From NCBI RefSeq assembly GCF_004027225.2, contig NC_044277.2:134198057-134262056 (forward strand): DNA of 64,000 nt, read 5' to 3'. Numbering within the stretch: the stretch's first letter is position 1; every line of letters starts with the position of its first letter. The DNA is from Strigops habroptila. Lineage: Eukaryota; Chordata; Aves; Psittaciformes; Psittacidae. Both the position numbers and the translations under genes were made by a program. The notes under the pieces were generated by a model. The model ran no database searches and was not told the origin of the DNA. It saw only the letters and a program-made list of their open reading frames with translations. Below are positions 1-10,534 of the stretch, piece by piece.

Positions 1-1501
1 TTACCAGCAGATGTCGCTGCATTTAGGAGCAATTAACTGCAGAAGGGTTTTGAAGGATTTGAAAATAAATACAAAAAAGGAATTAATTAAATTTTCTCAT
101 TCCTTTGCCCCTGAAGCAAGGCATCAGACCTTATGTGATTCATTTTGATGTTGTGGTGATTTAATTAAAGTCATGGCTCTTCGTGTAAACAGCTTACATA
201 AGAATGACCACTTTCAAATCTGGTTCATTTTCACTTTGAATTAGTTAATGTGGTAGAGTGAAAAGCTTGAAAACATCAATCAAAAGCCAGAAGCCTAAAA
301 AAAGTATAATTTAGGTGGATATAACCAAGATATGCTACCTAAAAGACTCCAGATCATAAAATGATCTCATGATCTTAGAGTGATGTTTGAGCACACTGGG
401 TTTACAGACTGAACTTTCTGAGATAGGAATGTGATTTCTTCATTGGATGTATACTTTTTCTTGTTAAAATATTTTAAGATTGTTAATACTTTTGTTATCA
501 ACAGCTTCTGCACATTTGTGTGTAGAAAGTGCCAAAGTATTTTGTTTAAATAGAGTACTCTGTATATGCTGTGGGAAAAATAATTTTGCTCACTGGTGGT
601 AGAATAATTTTAAGTACTTCTGCTTTGGAAAGTTGCAAGTTGCTGTGGAATTAAATGCTAAAAAGCTATTAAAAATTATGGGCAGTTAAAAGCTGCAGGA
701 AGTACTTAGGCTTGAAAGTAGGCATTTTGAGCAGTTACAGTAAATGTGTTCCATTTCTGAGCAGCCTGATTTATGAAAGCTCTGCCTCCCGTTTGTACAT
801 GATTACAAACAGACAAATTACTGAGTGACCAGCCAATGCAGCTGTTAGTGAAAGCCCAGAGAGTATAGGCCTGATTAGTTAAACAAGCTGGATCATTGCC
901 ATTTCAGAGGATTCAAGATGAAAAACAAAAACATTTTGAAAATAAATTACATGCTTTAAAATAATGTGGGAAAGGACATTTAACTGGAAGTAAAAGATTA
1001 AGAGTGCTTTAAAGAAGCAATGGACTGCATCATAGAAATAATATAATTTGATAGGTGGTGATAATATGATAGAGAATCATGCTAATCCACTTTAGGAAAA
1101 ACAAAGGCAGATTTACAGGCAATGAGAAATACCTCTTGGCTCACTAGTAACCTATTGCTACACCTTGTAAATGAGGAGTATTTCTGACTTAGTTTGGATA
1201 TTGTACATGTCAGTTTCCCTGTCAGAGCTGTATTTGAGCATGCAGTTTTGAAGCTTCACACCATGTGTCCATTGTAGTGCATGTAAGTCTCTGCCACTTG
1301 CTTAACTGGTTAGAAGTGTAAGTATTATGTAGGATATTTGGAAGAATGAGGGATTTACGTGTTTCTAAATAAACCTGTAAACAAAAAGTTTTATTTAATG
1401 TTTGTAAAATTTTCCAACCAGAACCCTTTCTTTACCAATAGAAAGGGAATGCATATTCAGCGTTTTATCTTCTTTAAAACATGAATATTGTTTGAGTGTT
1501 T

Positions 1502-2805
1502 AGAATCACAGATATGTTGGCTGGAAGGGACTTTTGAGTGCCATAGAATCATACAATCACAGACTGGTCTGGGTTGGAAGGGACCTTAAAGATCACACAG
1601 TTCCAGCCTCCTGCCACAGGCAGGGACACCTTCCACTAGAGCAGGTTGCTCCAAGCCCCTGTGTCCAACCTGGCCTTGAACACTGCCAGGGATGGGGCAG
1701 CCACAGCTTCTCTGTTCCAGTGTCTCATCTAGTCAAAGCTCTTGCTTGGAGCAGGTCACTTGCTGGCACTGGATTAAGCCAATCCCATGTGTAGACTTTT
1801 GTACTTCTTTAGGTTCATGAGGTTTCTCTTTTCCAGTCCTGCAGTTTCTCAGTGCTCCTTTGAAGTGAAGCTCTACCATTCAGCATGTCAACCATCCCTC
1901 TAATTTAGTATCATCCACAAGTTTGCTGACCGTACATCCTGTCTCATCATCCAAGTTACTGATACGTTTCTTGAACTCTATCAACCCCGAGGTACCCTTA
2001 CTGTTACTAGCCAGCAACTGGAGCAACTTGAAGCCACCACGTCTTCAATTCTGACTGCCCAGGCAGTTTTCAACCGTTCCAACAGCTGCCTAATGCGTGT
2101 GCCATGGGACATGGTGCCAAAAGCACCATAGGTCAGTCAAGGTATACTGTAGCCACTGCTGTCGCCTTAGCTGTGTGACCAGACCTTTCATCACGGTGGG
2201 TGTTCAGATCTATCAGATATAATCTGGCATTGATAAATCTGTGTTGCATCTCTTTGATTACTTCCTAGGCTTTCACACAGCTAAGGGAACAAGCGCTGAG
2301 CATGTCCCATACCAGCAGCTGAGGTGGTGTTGACTGGACATAGGCAGTGCTTCTTGCCTCTCTTAAACATGACCACGCATCGATCCTTTTCCAGTCCACT
2401 GCAGACTTGCTCTGATAACTGTTTTTCATAGGTAATAAACAGTTGCCTCACAAGCATGTCAGCTGTGTCTCTTGGCAACCTGTGAGTGTAACCCATCTGG
2501 TGCTGTGCATTTGAATACATTCAGCTTCTCTAAGCAGTTGCTGGCCCCACTCCTACTTATCCCTCTCCTTCCCAAACACTGCTGGTCCAAGCAGAGGCCT
2601 GGGTGCAGGCTTTGCCTGTGAAGACTGAGGCAGAAAAAGTCTTTTTCTATACCATCTGTGACAAGGTTGTCTTCCCTTTCAATCAATGGATGCACATTTT
2701 CACTTGAATTCTTTATGATATTTTTGCACTTCTCAAATTCCTTCTTGTTACCCTGCGTGTCTATTGCTAGTTTTAGCTCCAGCTGAGCTTTGGCCTTTCT
2801 GATTT
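1502..2805 (-). mobile_element. Old CR1 LINE copy, antisense, split by a younger CR1
   Basis: Read on the minus strand this is the 3' half of a CR1 LINE, including degraded reverse-transcriptase sequence. The plus strand opens with a CR1 3' end (gaatcacag, then ggaaggga). After the inserted younger copy it resumes at about 1728 with catctagtc and the tgctt-gagcagg-tcac segment. It then runs through tracts characteristic of CR1 ORF2 in antisense: the tcatccacaagtttgctgac block near 1910, the atgggacatggtgccaaaagc block near 2105, the gactgaggcagaaaaag block near 2625, and gagctttggcctttctgatt at 2786-2805. No open frame survives. It lies immediately upstream of the first OXNAD1 coding exon. 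Boundaries are approximate. Confidence 0.8.
1541..1727 (-). mobile_element. Younger 5'-truncated CR1 nested in the older CR1
   Basis: The plus strand shows a CR1 3' end in antisense: catagaatcata, gggttggaagggacctta, then the caacctggccttgaacactg and ccagggatggggcag blocks, ending near gttccagtgtct. The older CR1 sequence continues on both sides. This copy is closer to the standard avian CR1 3' end than its host, as expected for a later insertion. It is about 190 bases long, typical of 5'-truncated CR1 copies. Confidence 0.75.
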
Positions 2806-2915
2806 AATGGGAGTAAAGGGTGAAAACAAACCATGTCAAACAGTGAGTGTTTTGTTTAACAAATATGTATATGTATTTTTCAGGAGCTGGTGATTCTGAA
2901 GACTGCCCAGTCATC

Positions 2916-3046
2916 ATGGCTTGTGCTACAATTCATGTAGGTTTTACTGTTCCTCAGTTACTGAGAGGTGCTAGCAGAATTCATCCCACTCATTCTGCAT
3001 TGGTGGTGTTGAGGCACTCTGCTTCTTGTTACTGCACAGTGAACGG
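2916..3046 (+). CDS. OXNAD1: OXNAD1 coding exon 1 (start codon)
   Basis: The exon follows the acceptor at 2881-2883, with 32 bases of 5' UTR (2884-2915). The start ATG at 2916 is chosen because the protein opens MACA, as in mammalian OXNAD1. An upstream in-frame ATG at 2847 lies in the intron. The exon encodes residues 1-43 and two bases of codon 44. The segment is Arg/His-containing and free of Asp and Glu, as expected of a mitochondrial presequence. The donor is placed at gg|gtaggt (3047), because using the next GT (3051) would put TAG in frame at 3048-3050. Confidence 0.9.
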
Positions 3047-3327
3047 GTAGGTTATCCACAGGCAAAAACTTCTTTTTTTATCATCTTTTTTCACCCAAAG
3101 AGAATGTCATGGTAACACTGTCAAAATCAAGCTGTCAAATTATTACAGACCTAGAAATACTTATTTAACTCCCAATTATATATTTATACTTAATTCTTAT
3201 TTAGGCTTATGTCATCTGTAGTCCAGATTACACTGGTAAATTGTTATGTTAATAGAAATTCATATCAGTAAGGGACAGTAGCACAGCTGTCAGAATGACA
3301 ATTATCCTTGTTGGCTTTTTGTTGCAG

Positions 3328-3391
3328 CACAATAAAATCACAAAGGAAAATGGATCATCTAGAGAGGACAGCAAATAATTTTCGCCAGGAG
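3328..3391 (+). CDS. OXNAD1: OXNAD1 coding exon 2
   Basis: A 64-base exon between acceptor ttgttgcag and donor gag|gttagt. Its first base completes the Gly codon and it encodes residues 45-65 (KSQRKMDHLERTA core), which match the basic linker KSKRKTDHMERTA of mammalian OXNAD1. The preceding intron is only 281 bases, the shortest in the gene. The exon has no ATG-initiated frame of useful length and was found by homology and splice signals. Confidence 0.9.
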
Positions 3392-6300
3392 GTTAGTGTT
3401 CTGTTCTTTAGGATGTAAGTAGTTTTTTTGTGTGTGTGAAGAAACTGGGTAATTACATTTGGCTTCATATTGTCTTCTACTGGAGTCTGTTATACTTCTT
3501 TTTCTCCTCATTTTTTGTATTTGATACTGTTATAAAAAGTGTATTTTGTAGTCAATGGGTGGAATGTAATGAGTTACAAAAAGTGTGGGCGACATGTTTA
3601 CTTTATGTTGGACAAGAAATTTAATAGAATTCTGGCCAAGTTTCTGGATTCTGATCAGTTGTGAAAGCACATGGATACACATCATCTCTATACAAGCTTC
3701 TCAGATTTTTATGGATCTCTATAATTCTGGTTCAAAATTGAAATTAAAGAACGTGGAAAATAAATACCCTTTTGTAACATAGGAGGTAAGATAAAAAGTA
3801 TGGACATTTTGAAGGGAGAGATGATAGACACTTATAAAAAGGATCTCTAGTTTGGTTCTATTTTAATTCATGTACATACAGGTATTTCCTTTCTGTAATG
3901 AGCTGAAGTAGATGTTTAGAAATTTTTTTAATGCTGGGAGAACATGACTTCAATTCTTAAAAATGTTTCCCTAGTAAAACAATTCTGCATTTTTCTTAGA
4001 CTTTCCAGGAGAAGTAGGGCACTTTTTTGACTGAAAAACCCCATCTTTACTTCCCAGGAGTTGGAAAACAGTGCCCATTTATTCTCCATTTCTTGGTTAG
4101 CTTCTCTGTCTTGAACAGCCATTCATGGCAGGCCAGTCTTGCACGTGTCATGCAGCAGGACAAACTACGTTCTCACACTATGCAGATGTTAGTGTGCATA
4201 CGTGTACATAATTTAGTCCTTCTCTCTCCTAGATTTTTCCCTAACTATAGTTGAGAATAAGTCACAGTGAATTTGCTTCTCCAAAGGAAGCTGGGTGGGG
4301 GGGATATGTAGGTAACCCCCAAACCTGAACATTCAGAACTTCTTACAAGCTGCAGACGGATGAGATGAATGCAGCCTTGTTCTGCCTGTTACGAGAGCTG
4401 TCAAGGTGTGAGGCAGCTTTAAGGGACTATGTGTCTCAGAGCTGTGTCTCAGCTACTCACACTTAATGTCAGCTCTTGGGTACAAATTAGCATTGCTTGT
4501 GGACACACAGCTGCTCAGGAGGATCCAATTTATGCCAGATTAACTCAGTACATGGAGAAAATGAGTGTAGAGTGAGGTACAGATAGATGCACATTCTTCT
4601 TTGCTTCTGACATGGAAAAAATGATTGCACTTTTGAGTTTTGTAACCATGTTTATTTTATTTTGGCTATTTCTGATTGCTTGGCTTGCTTAGCATTTATG
4701 CTGAGCAGAAAAGTAGGTACCTGGAAAATATGTGGAAAATGGATCCTTATGAGGTGTTGGAAGCCCTGAGGTTGTACAGGGAATGGGAACTGTAAGGCCT
4801 TAGGAAGAGAAGGAAGCTGAATGGGATAGGTGAAAGAGCAGGGCTCAGTTCTTGCTACCGCACATTCTCCACATATCAGAGGATTATGCTGTTTCTTTTT
4901 TTTTAATGCTTGATTTATTCTTTGTTACTTTATTTCTGACCACTTTAAAATCAGTTTATTTAAAATCCTCCACTTGGTTTTAAATTCCATGTAATCAGCA
5001 GTTGGCTTCCCTCAATCTGTGTTGCCTTATTTAGCCATTTCAGTCCTGTAGAAGGATGAAAGAACCATAGATCTGTGTTGCATTAGTGTGCATGCTACAC
5101 AGTGTTGCCTGTTGAGGAGAACTAATGTGAAGGAGCAGGGCAAGGAAAAAGTGCCTAACACTTTCTTGAAATACAAAGTCTGGAGTCCTGTGTCCTCCTC
5201 CCTCTCACTGCAGCCCTGCCTTGGGCCAGTTGGATACTCTTGTGATGGTCCAAAGTACTGGTTGAATGTCTTTGATCACCCTGGCTCAAATTTAATTTTT
5301 GTAATAACTTTATACTGATGAAGAATTAAATTTCCAGAGCTCTGTTAGATCTATCAGCCAAAGAACAAATTAGGGAGAATGCTGAGGGGTAAAAAAGGGA
5401 ATAAAGAAGATCCAAACTTAATGTCCATTTCCTGCACTTACGGTTTCTCCATCAGAACAAGCATTTAAGTCATGGGTCTGACATTTCTCGTTAACTTGGA
5501 GTGATTGCAGTCCCCATTTAATACTGTCTGCTAAAGTGGAAAAGAGATGTATGCTACTTCATTTTAAATTGGCACATGTCCTGCTGTTTAATGGGACAGT
5601 GGACGTGTTCAGATGTTGCTTTATGAATAAATTAATTTCCTGCCATGTGTTTTAAATTAGAGCATAGTTGCTCAAAGTTTTGGGGGTTGGTTTTTTTCAT
5701 CTGTTTGATCTTATACAAATGAGAAATGGTAGAGTTGTGGTGGTATTATTAGTATTTCCTAGTGTGGTAAGTGACATCAGCGTTTTTTAACAAAGTAAAA
5801 TCTGTATAGTGCCCTATGTAGAAAATACTTAGGGTATTACTTTCTTTTTAGAGGAAAAAGGTTAATAACTATAGCTCAAAAACACCTGAAAATGAAGGTC
5901 AGGGACGGGATGGGATGAAAATCCATGTTGTACTGATAGGCATCAAAGAGTTGAAGTGGGATGCTCCCCCCTGCAACGGTCCTGTTGCAAAATCTGCCTT
6001 TCATTTAGAAAAGCATTATATTTCTCTTAATTTTTATTTAAACTCTTTAAAAGTGGTGTCAGGTCTGGCTCTTGCATCCCCTCCTATCTGGTTGCCAAAC
6101 AAAAACTCTTCTGTTAACTAGCAATGTTAACATTTGTTGACAAAGTTAAACTGCTTGTGTTGCAGTTTTCTTGTCTTCATAGGTCATATATGTGGTCAAA
6201 TGGGTATGTGTGTAAATGCAGTAGCACAGGGGTTGTTGGCTTGTTGTTTGGTGGTTTGTTTTTTTCCCTTAATGCTCTATGCATTAGTGCACAATCTTTC

Positions 6301-6785
6301 AGTAATGCATTTAATTACTTAAAACTAGATACAGATCTGGAGTTCTCCCTAGGACTTCAGTAGCAGCTGATCTTTTACGAGTTTCCCTTGTCAGTCTTTG
6401 TATCAGCAATGATCTTTGTTGCTGGAAGATACAGGAGTGATTGTTTGTACAGATGTCAAAAGAATCTGAGAAGTGATAACTAGCAATCGCTTCTGTTTAT
6501 TGTTACATTCTCTTCAACTGAAATAAGTTTGTATAAAATCTTTGAATAACCCTGACAAAAGTGACAGCCATGGCGGACCATAAGTACAAAACTATTTCTC
6601 CATTCAGTGACTGTGTAAGTGAATCCATTTTTGTTTCTCTACCTCAGTGAAAAAATATTGGTGCTTTAGGTGATGAAGTGCCACAGATAACATGTGGAAT
6701 GATGGATATCTCGTACACAGATTCTGGAGTAATTTTGCTGCAAATGGTATCTACGTGACACAAGGTCTTATTTTTCTTTTGTTAG
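3392..6785 (+). other. OXNAD1: OXNAD1 intron between coding exons 2 and 3
   Basis: AT-rich intron of 3394 bases. I see only short homopolymer runs in it and no recognisable repeat family or exon. Confidence 0.7.
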
Positions 6786-6892
6786 GTAATTTCACAAGCA
6801 AAAGTGTGTGGAATCAGCAATGAATCAGAGACAGTCAAAAGACTTCGCTTGGCTATCACAAATAAAGATTTTACTTTCAAAGCAGGACAGTG
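6786..6892 (+). CDS. OXNAD1: OXNAD1 coding exon 3
   Basis: The exon encodes residues 66-100 and two bases of Trp101: VISQAKVCG, a Ser/Glu-rich turn, VKRLRL, then FTFKAGQW. This is the first strand pair of the flavin-binding barrel, and the F-AGQ-V/W pattern is the usual entry to the ferredoxin-reductase FAD domain. The acceptor is gttag and the donor tg|gtaag. The exon begins GTAA, so the acceptor sits directly beside a donor-like sequence (see findings). Confidence 0.93.
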
Positions 6893-9800
6893 GTAAGATC
6901 TTCCAATGTTTGAGGGGAAAATTACTAGCAGAAGTGCACTATAACAAGATGTTAAAAGGCCTCTGGTGCTTGAGCCTTGGAAAAAATCCTTGGTCGATAG
7001 AATACAATGTCTTCTTATCGGGTGCTCTGTCAACTAGCTGATACTTGGCATAAATTTAAACCAGCCATTATTAAATATGCTAATAGTAATTTTACGAAGA
7101 GCAAAACCTGCTAATTCTTTAAATGTTCAGTTTGATTATTTAGGTGTTTTCCTCTGGTTTATGCACTCTACATTGTTTCTTCAAGAGTACTTTGAAGTAC
7201 ACTGCACTTCATTCTGCAAGCCATCTCTGCTGTCTTTATTTACTAGTTAGTTACTGTGGAGCTGAGACTGCTGATTTGCAAGATACTTAGTTTTGGTTTA
7301 TAATTAAATCAGAATTTCCTGTTAACTTTTATTTCTTGCCCTAGAAGTTTCCACTCTGAAAATTAAGCCTGTTAGGTCAGATTAATATATAAATATAGAT
7401 AGGCAAACCTGAAAATAAAACCCCCTGGAATTATTAAGCTTTTGAAATAATGAGCTGTTTGTTTAATGTTTTTTTCCTAGTGAAATAGTAGATTTTCATG
7501 TTTGTCTTCATTCCTTGTTAAAGTACTCCCACTCAGTCACTTTTTTTTTTCTTCTCTTAGAAATTAATTTAAAACTAGGATTAGTTGCTTCTGGCATTGG
7601 ACGTTTAAACGTTCCTGAACTTTTTATTGGCGTAGGCCATCTGAAAGTGGTTTTGCTGGAATCAAAGTATAGCTGCTGGGGTATTAACAGCATATGTTAC
7701 TCATGTAGTGTTAATATGCTGGCTTTTAAATTTAGAACCAGAACACAAGATGTTGATTGCAGTAATTTGTTTGTGGAGTAATTTGCTGCAGTTTTTGCAC
7801 ACGTGCAGTGACTCATATTAAATTCTTGCTTGCCAGTACTTGGAAAGTGCATTTACCCTCCAAAAATGTTGTAGAAATTATCATGCTGAAAACGGAAAGC
7901 TTTAATTATAATTACTCTTTTTCATTTTCCTCTTCCTTGAAAGTACTCTAATGCTATTGTAAGGTATACAACAACTTTTCTATACTTGTAGCTGTAAACT
8001 GTGGTTGCGTTTTTTTGATGAGCACTACAAAACCCCAGGCCACAATTTCCTGAGTAGAAAAGGCTAACTTGTTAGAACTTGCTATAGTAAGATGTTACAA
8101 AGATTGTCACTAAAATGTATATGTTTTTTGAAAGTGTTGTAATTATCAAGTTTTTCAGAACCAAGAGTGAATTTGTTTTGCAAGCATGCTGCCAGATAGT
8201 GGTCTTTATCTGGCTGCAAGTAATGAAGAGACTTGTTGCTGTTACCCATTTCGATTTACTAAAACATGCATTGAGGTACATGTATGTTGTAAGTACTTCA
8301 AAGAAGTACCTTTGTGGATTTAATGTTTCTGATCTCTTCCTCGAGCAACTGCTAATTATTGTTTGTTTCTCAAAGATTTGCCTTTTCCCTTAAAAGGAGG
8401 GAGTTGAAAAAACACCATCAAATCTGGTTTACATCTTTTCACACCTCAACTTGCTGTGGGTTTATATAGGTTTTTTTTTTCTTCCTCCCTCCTCCCCACT
8501 ACTCTCCTTGCTTCAGCTGTCACAGAGAGCATTTCTTTAGGAGCCCTCTTATCCTTCCTACACACAACTAAGATGAGGCAAGCCATCAGAAATAGAAGCT
8601 AGGCCATTATAATATGGTGTACCATGCCCTGAAATTTCATATAATTGTGTAACTGGGAAAGAAATACTAATATAAAAAGAAACACACATCTAGGTTAGTA
8701 CTTTAGAAAGGCAAAAAGTACATTCGAGTTGGGTTTTACAGCAATGTTTGGGTTTGTATGTATGTTTCCCCACCAGGCACAAATAATACTTCACTTATTT
8801 TCAAGCAGAACATTTTGACGTAAATGTAAGCTGTTACTTTACAGCATAAATGTAATTTCCTTTTTCCTTTTCATTAATGTAAGTAGTAAGATTATTTTCC
8901 ACCAGAGGGTAGTAAAGAGCTTTAGTAGCATCTTGAGGTGTTCTTTGGTACAGTAAGTGCTGCAATACAAGAGTCCTTTCTAATCTCTTAGATCCTTAGT
9001 ACCCAGAAAGCTGAGCCCGTGGTCAGTGGGGCTGCAGAAGCCGCCTCAGCTGTTTTTGTTATTGACCTTTCATTTGCAGTCAGATACCTTCATACACCAT
9101 CAAGCATAAAGTTAAAAATTGTATCACTGTAGTATTGTATATATCACACTGTACGTGCTTCGGGAGAAAGAGAGGATCTTTTTCTCTGAAGGGTGAAGCT
9201 TTGGGGAGAGTAAGTGGGCAAAATTCTTTATTTAAAAGTAGTGAACTATTCAAAGGGCTTTTCTCCTCCCTCAGGAGTTTGTGATCTCCATGAGGAATAC
9301 AGCCTTGCTGTTCAAAGAAAATATGTGTGCAGTGGAAGCCTGTCTGTATTTCTTGTTGCATTCTCATTTAGCTAATACCGAGCCAGCCTAACTCAGGCTT
9401 GACTTGCATAACGATTCTCTAGTACTTGGCATTGCTTACCAGTGTGGTTGGTTCCTAAGTGGAGCAGCACAAGTAGTTTTAAACATTAGTTTTCTTTTGA
9501 AATACAGGGAGTTTGTCACGTGCTGTAGAAACCCGAAGTATTTAAAGATGTATGCAACACAGAGGAGTTTAAATGTTAGATCATAAACCAACTTCTAACT
9601 TTTCCTGATGCTTTTTGGAATATTAAAGCCTTACTTTTACGAAAACGAATTATAGCCCATATGTATTAATGGCTTTCCTTCCATACTCTAACTGCTGGTG
9701 TTGCAAAAGCTTAGCCATGTGTTACCTTCTAATCTTTAGAAACCCACGTGTGGTTTACTTCAACTTTAAAAAAACTTGTAGTCATTTACTCCATTTCAAT

Positions 9801-10392
9801 GGCCTCGCAAGAGATGGCTGCCACCAGAGGGCACTGCAGGTAAAGCAATGCCGCTGCTAGGCACTGGTGTCTCACAGGAGGAATTGCGTACGGACTGTGG
9901 TACTACTCCAGGTATTTGATATTTCCAGGAAAAGAAAGTGTTTAATCTAAAGCCATTTCCCTGAAATTAGTCTCCCGCTCTTCTTATGGTGGAGAATTGA
10001 AAAGCCCATCAAAGGGACCAGAAGGAGTGGGATTTAAGCCACTCTATCAGACCATATTGTGGTTTTGGTTTAATATGCAAATAATTTATTTAAACACTTA
10101 GAATTCCAGTCTGTTATAAGATGTGGCATCTAATGCTAAAAGCAGAATGGTTTAAAAACCTGCTAATTTAACAAAGGTGATGACATGTTTTTAGATAAAA
10201 ATAATTCTAGGGAAATGGTGTTACTCAATATTCAGTCCTTTAGAAAAGCTGTGTTATGGAAATGAAGATGTTTTTATACAGGAAGGATAATTGAAGCAAA
10301 GGCAGCCATTTGATTCTGGTTATTGTTTTCCATGTTTTGGGGTTGTTTACTTTTTATCATTTTTTAGACTTTTGTTTCTGGCCTGTTTTTAG
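6893..10392 (+). other. OXNAD1: OXNAD1 intron between coding exons 3 and 4
   Basis: Intron of 3500 bases. A pyrimidine-rich tract lies near 8467-8515. No repeat family or exon is recognised. Confidence 0.7.
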
Positions 10393-10534
10393 GGTTGATT
10401 TCTTTATTCCTGGACTGCCTGTAGTTGGGGGATTCTCAATGTGTTCAAGCCCTGGCCTGTTGAAACGAGAAGGAATATTAGAGCTGGCAGTAAAGCACAC
10501 TGGTCATCCTCCTGCCCACTGGGTTCACACTGAG
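10393..10534 (+). CDS. OXNAD1: OXNAD1 coding exon 4 (flavin-binding motif)
   Basis: The exon completes Trp101 and encodes residues 102-148. It starts VDFFIPG and contains GFSMCSSP (114-121), equivalent to the R-x-Y-S-x-x-S flavin-contacting motif of the superfamily but without the usual Arg/Tyr, as in mammalian OXNAD1. It continues through [16 protein letters not shown], the conserved strand before the NAD domain. The acceptor is ctgtttttag and the donor gag|gtaaat. A run of eleven G lies 50 bases into the next intron (10585-10595). Confidence 0.93.

Larger units (their letters stand above)
1..2883 (+). other. OXNAD1: Presumed OXNAD1 5' intron / upstream sequence
   Basis: This stretch precedes the acceptor (ttttttcag) of the first coding exon, so at least its 3' end is intron. 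It is AT-rich, and I see no CpG-rich promoter or convincing 5' UTR exon in it, so the promoter and first exon probably lie before the window. Positions 1-1500 hold nothing I recognise. Positions 1502-2805 are CR1-derived (listed separately). Confidence 0.6.

Noticed and set aside
1534..1794. Open frame over the CR1 3' end near 1.5 kb
   Set aside because: It reads antisense through CR1 noncoding 3' sequence and does not encode a known protein.
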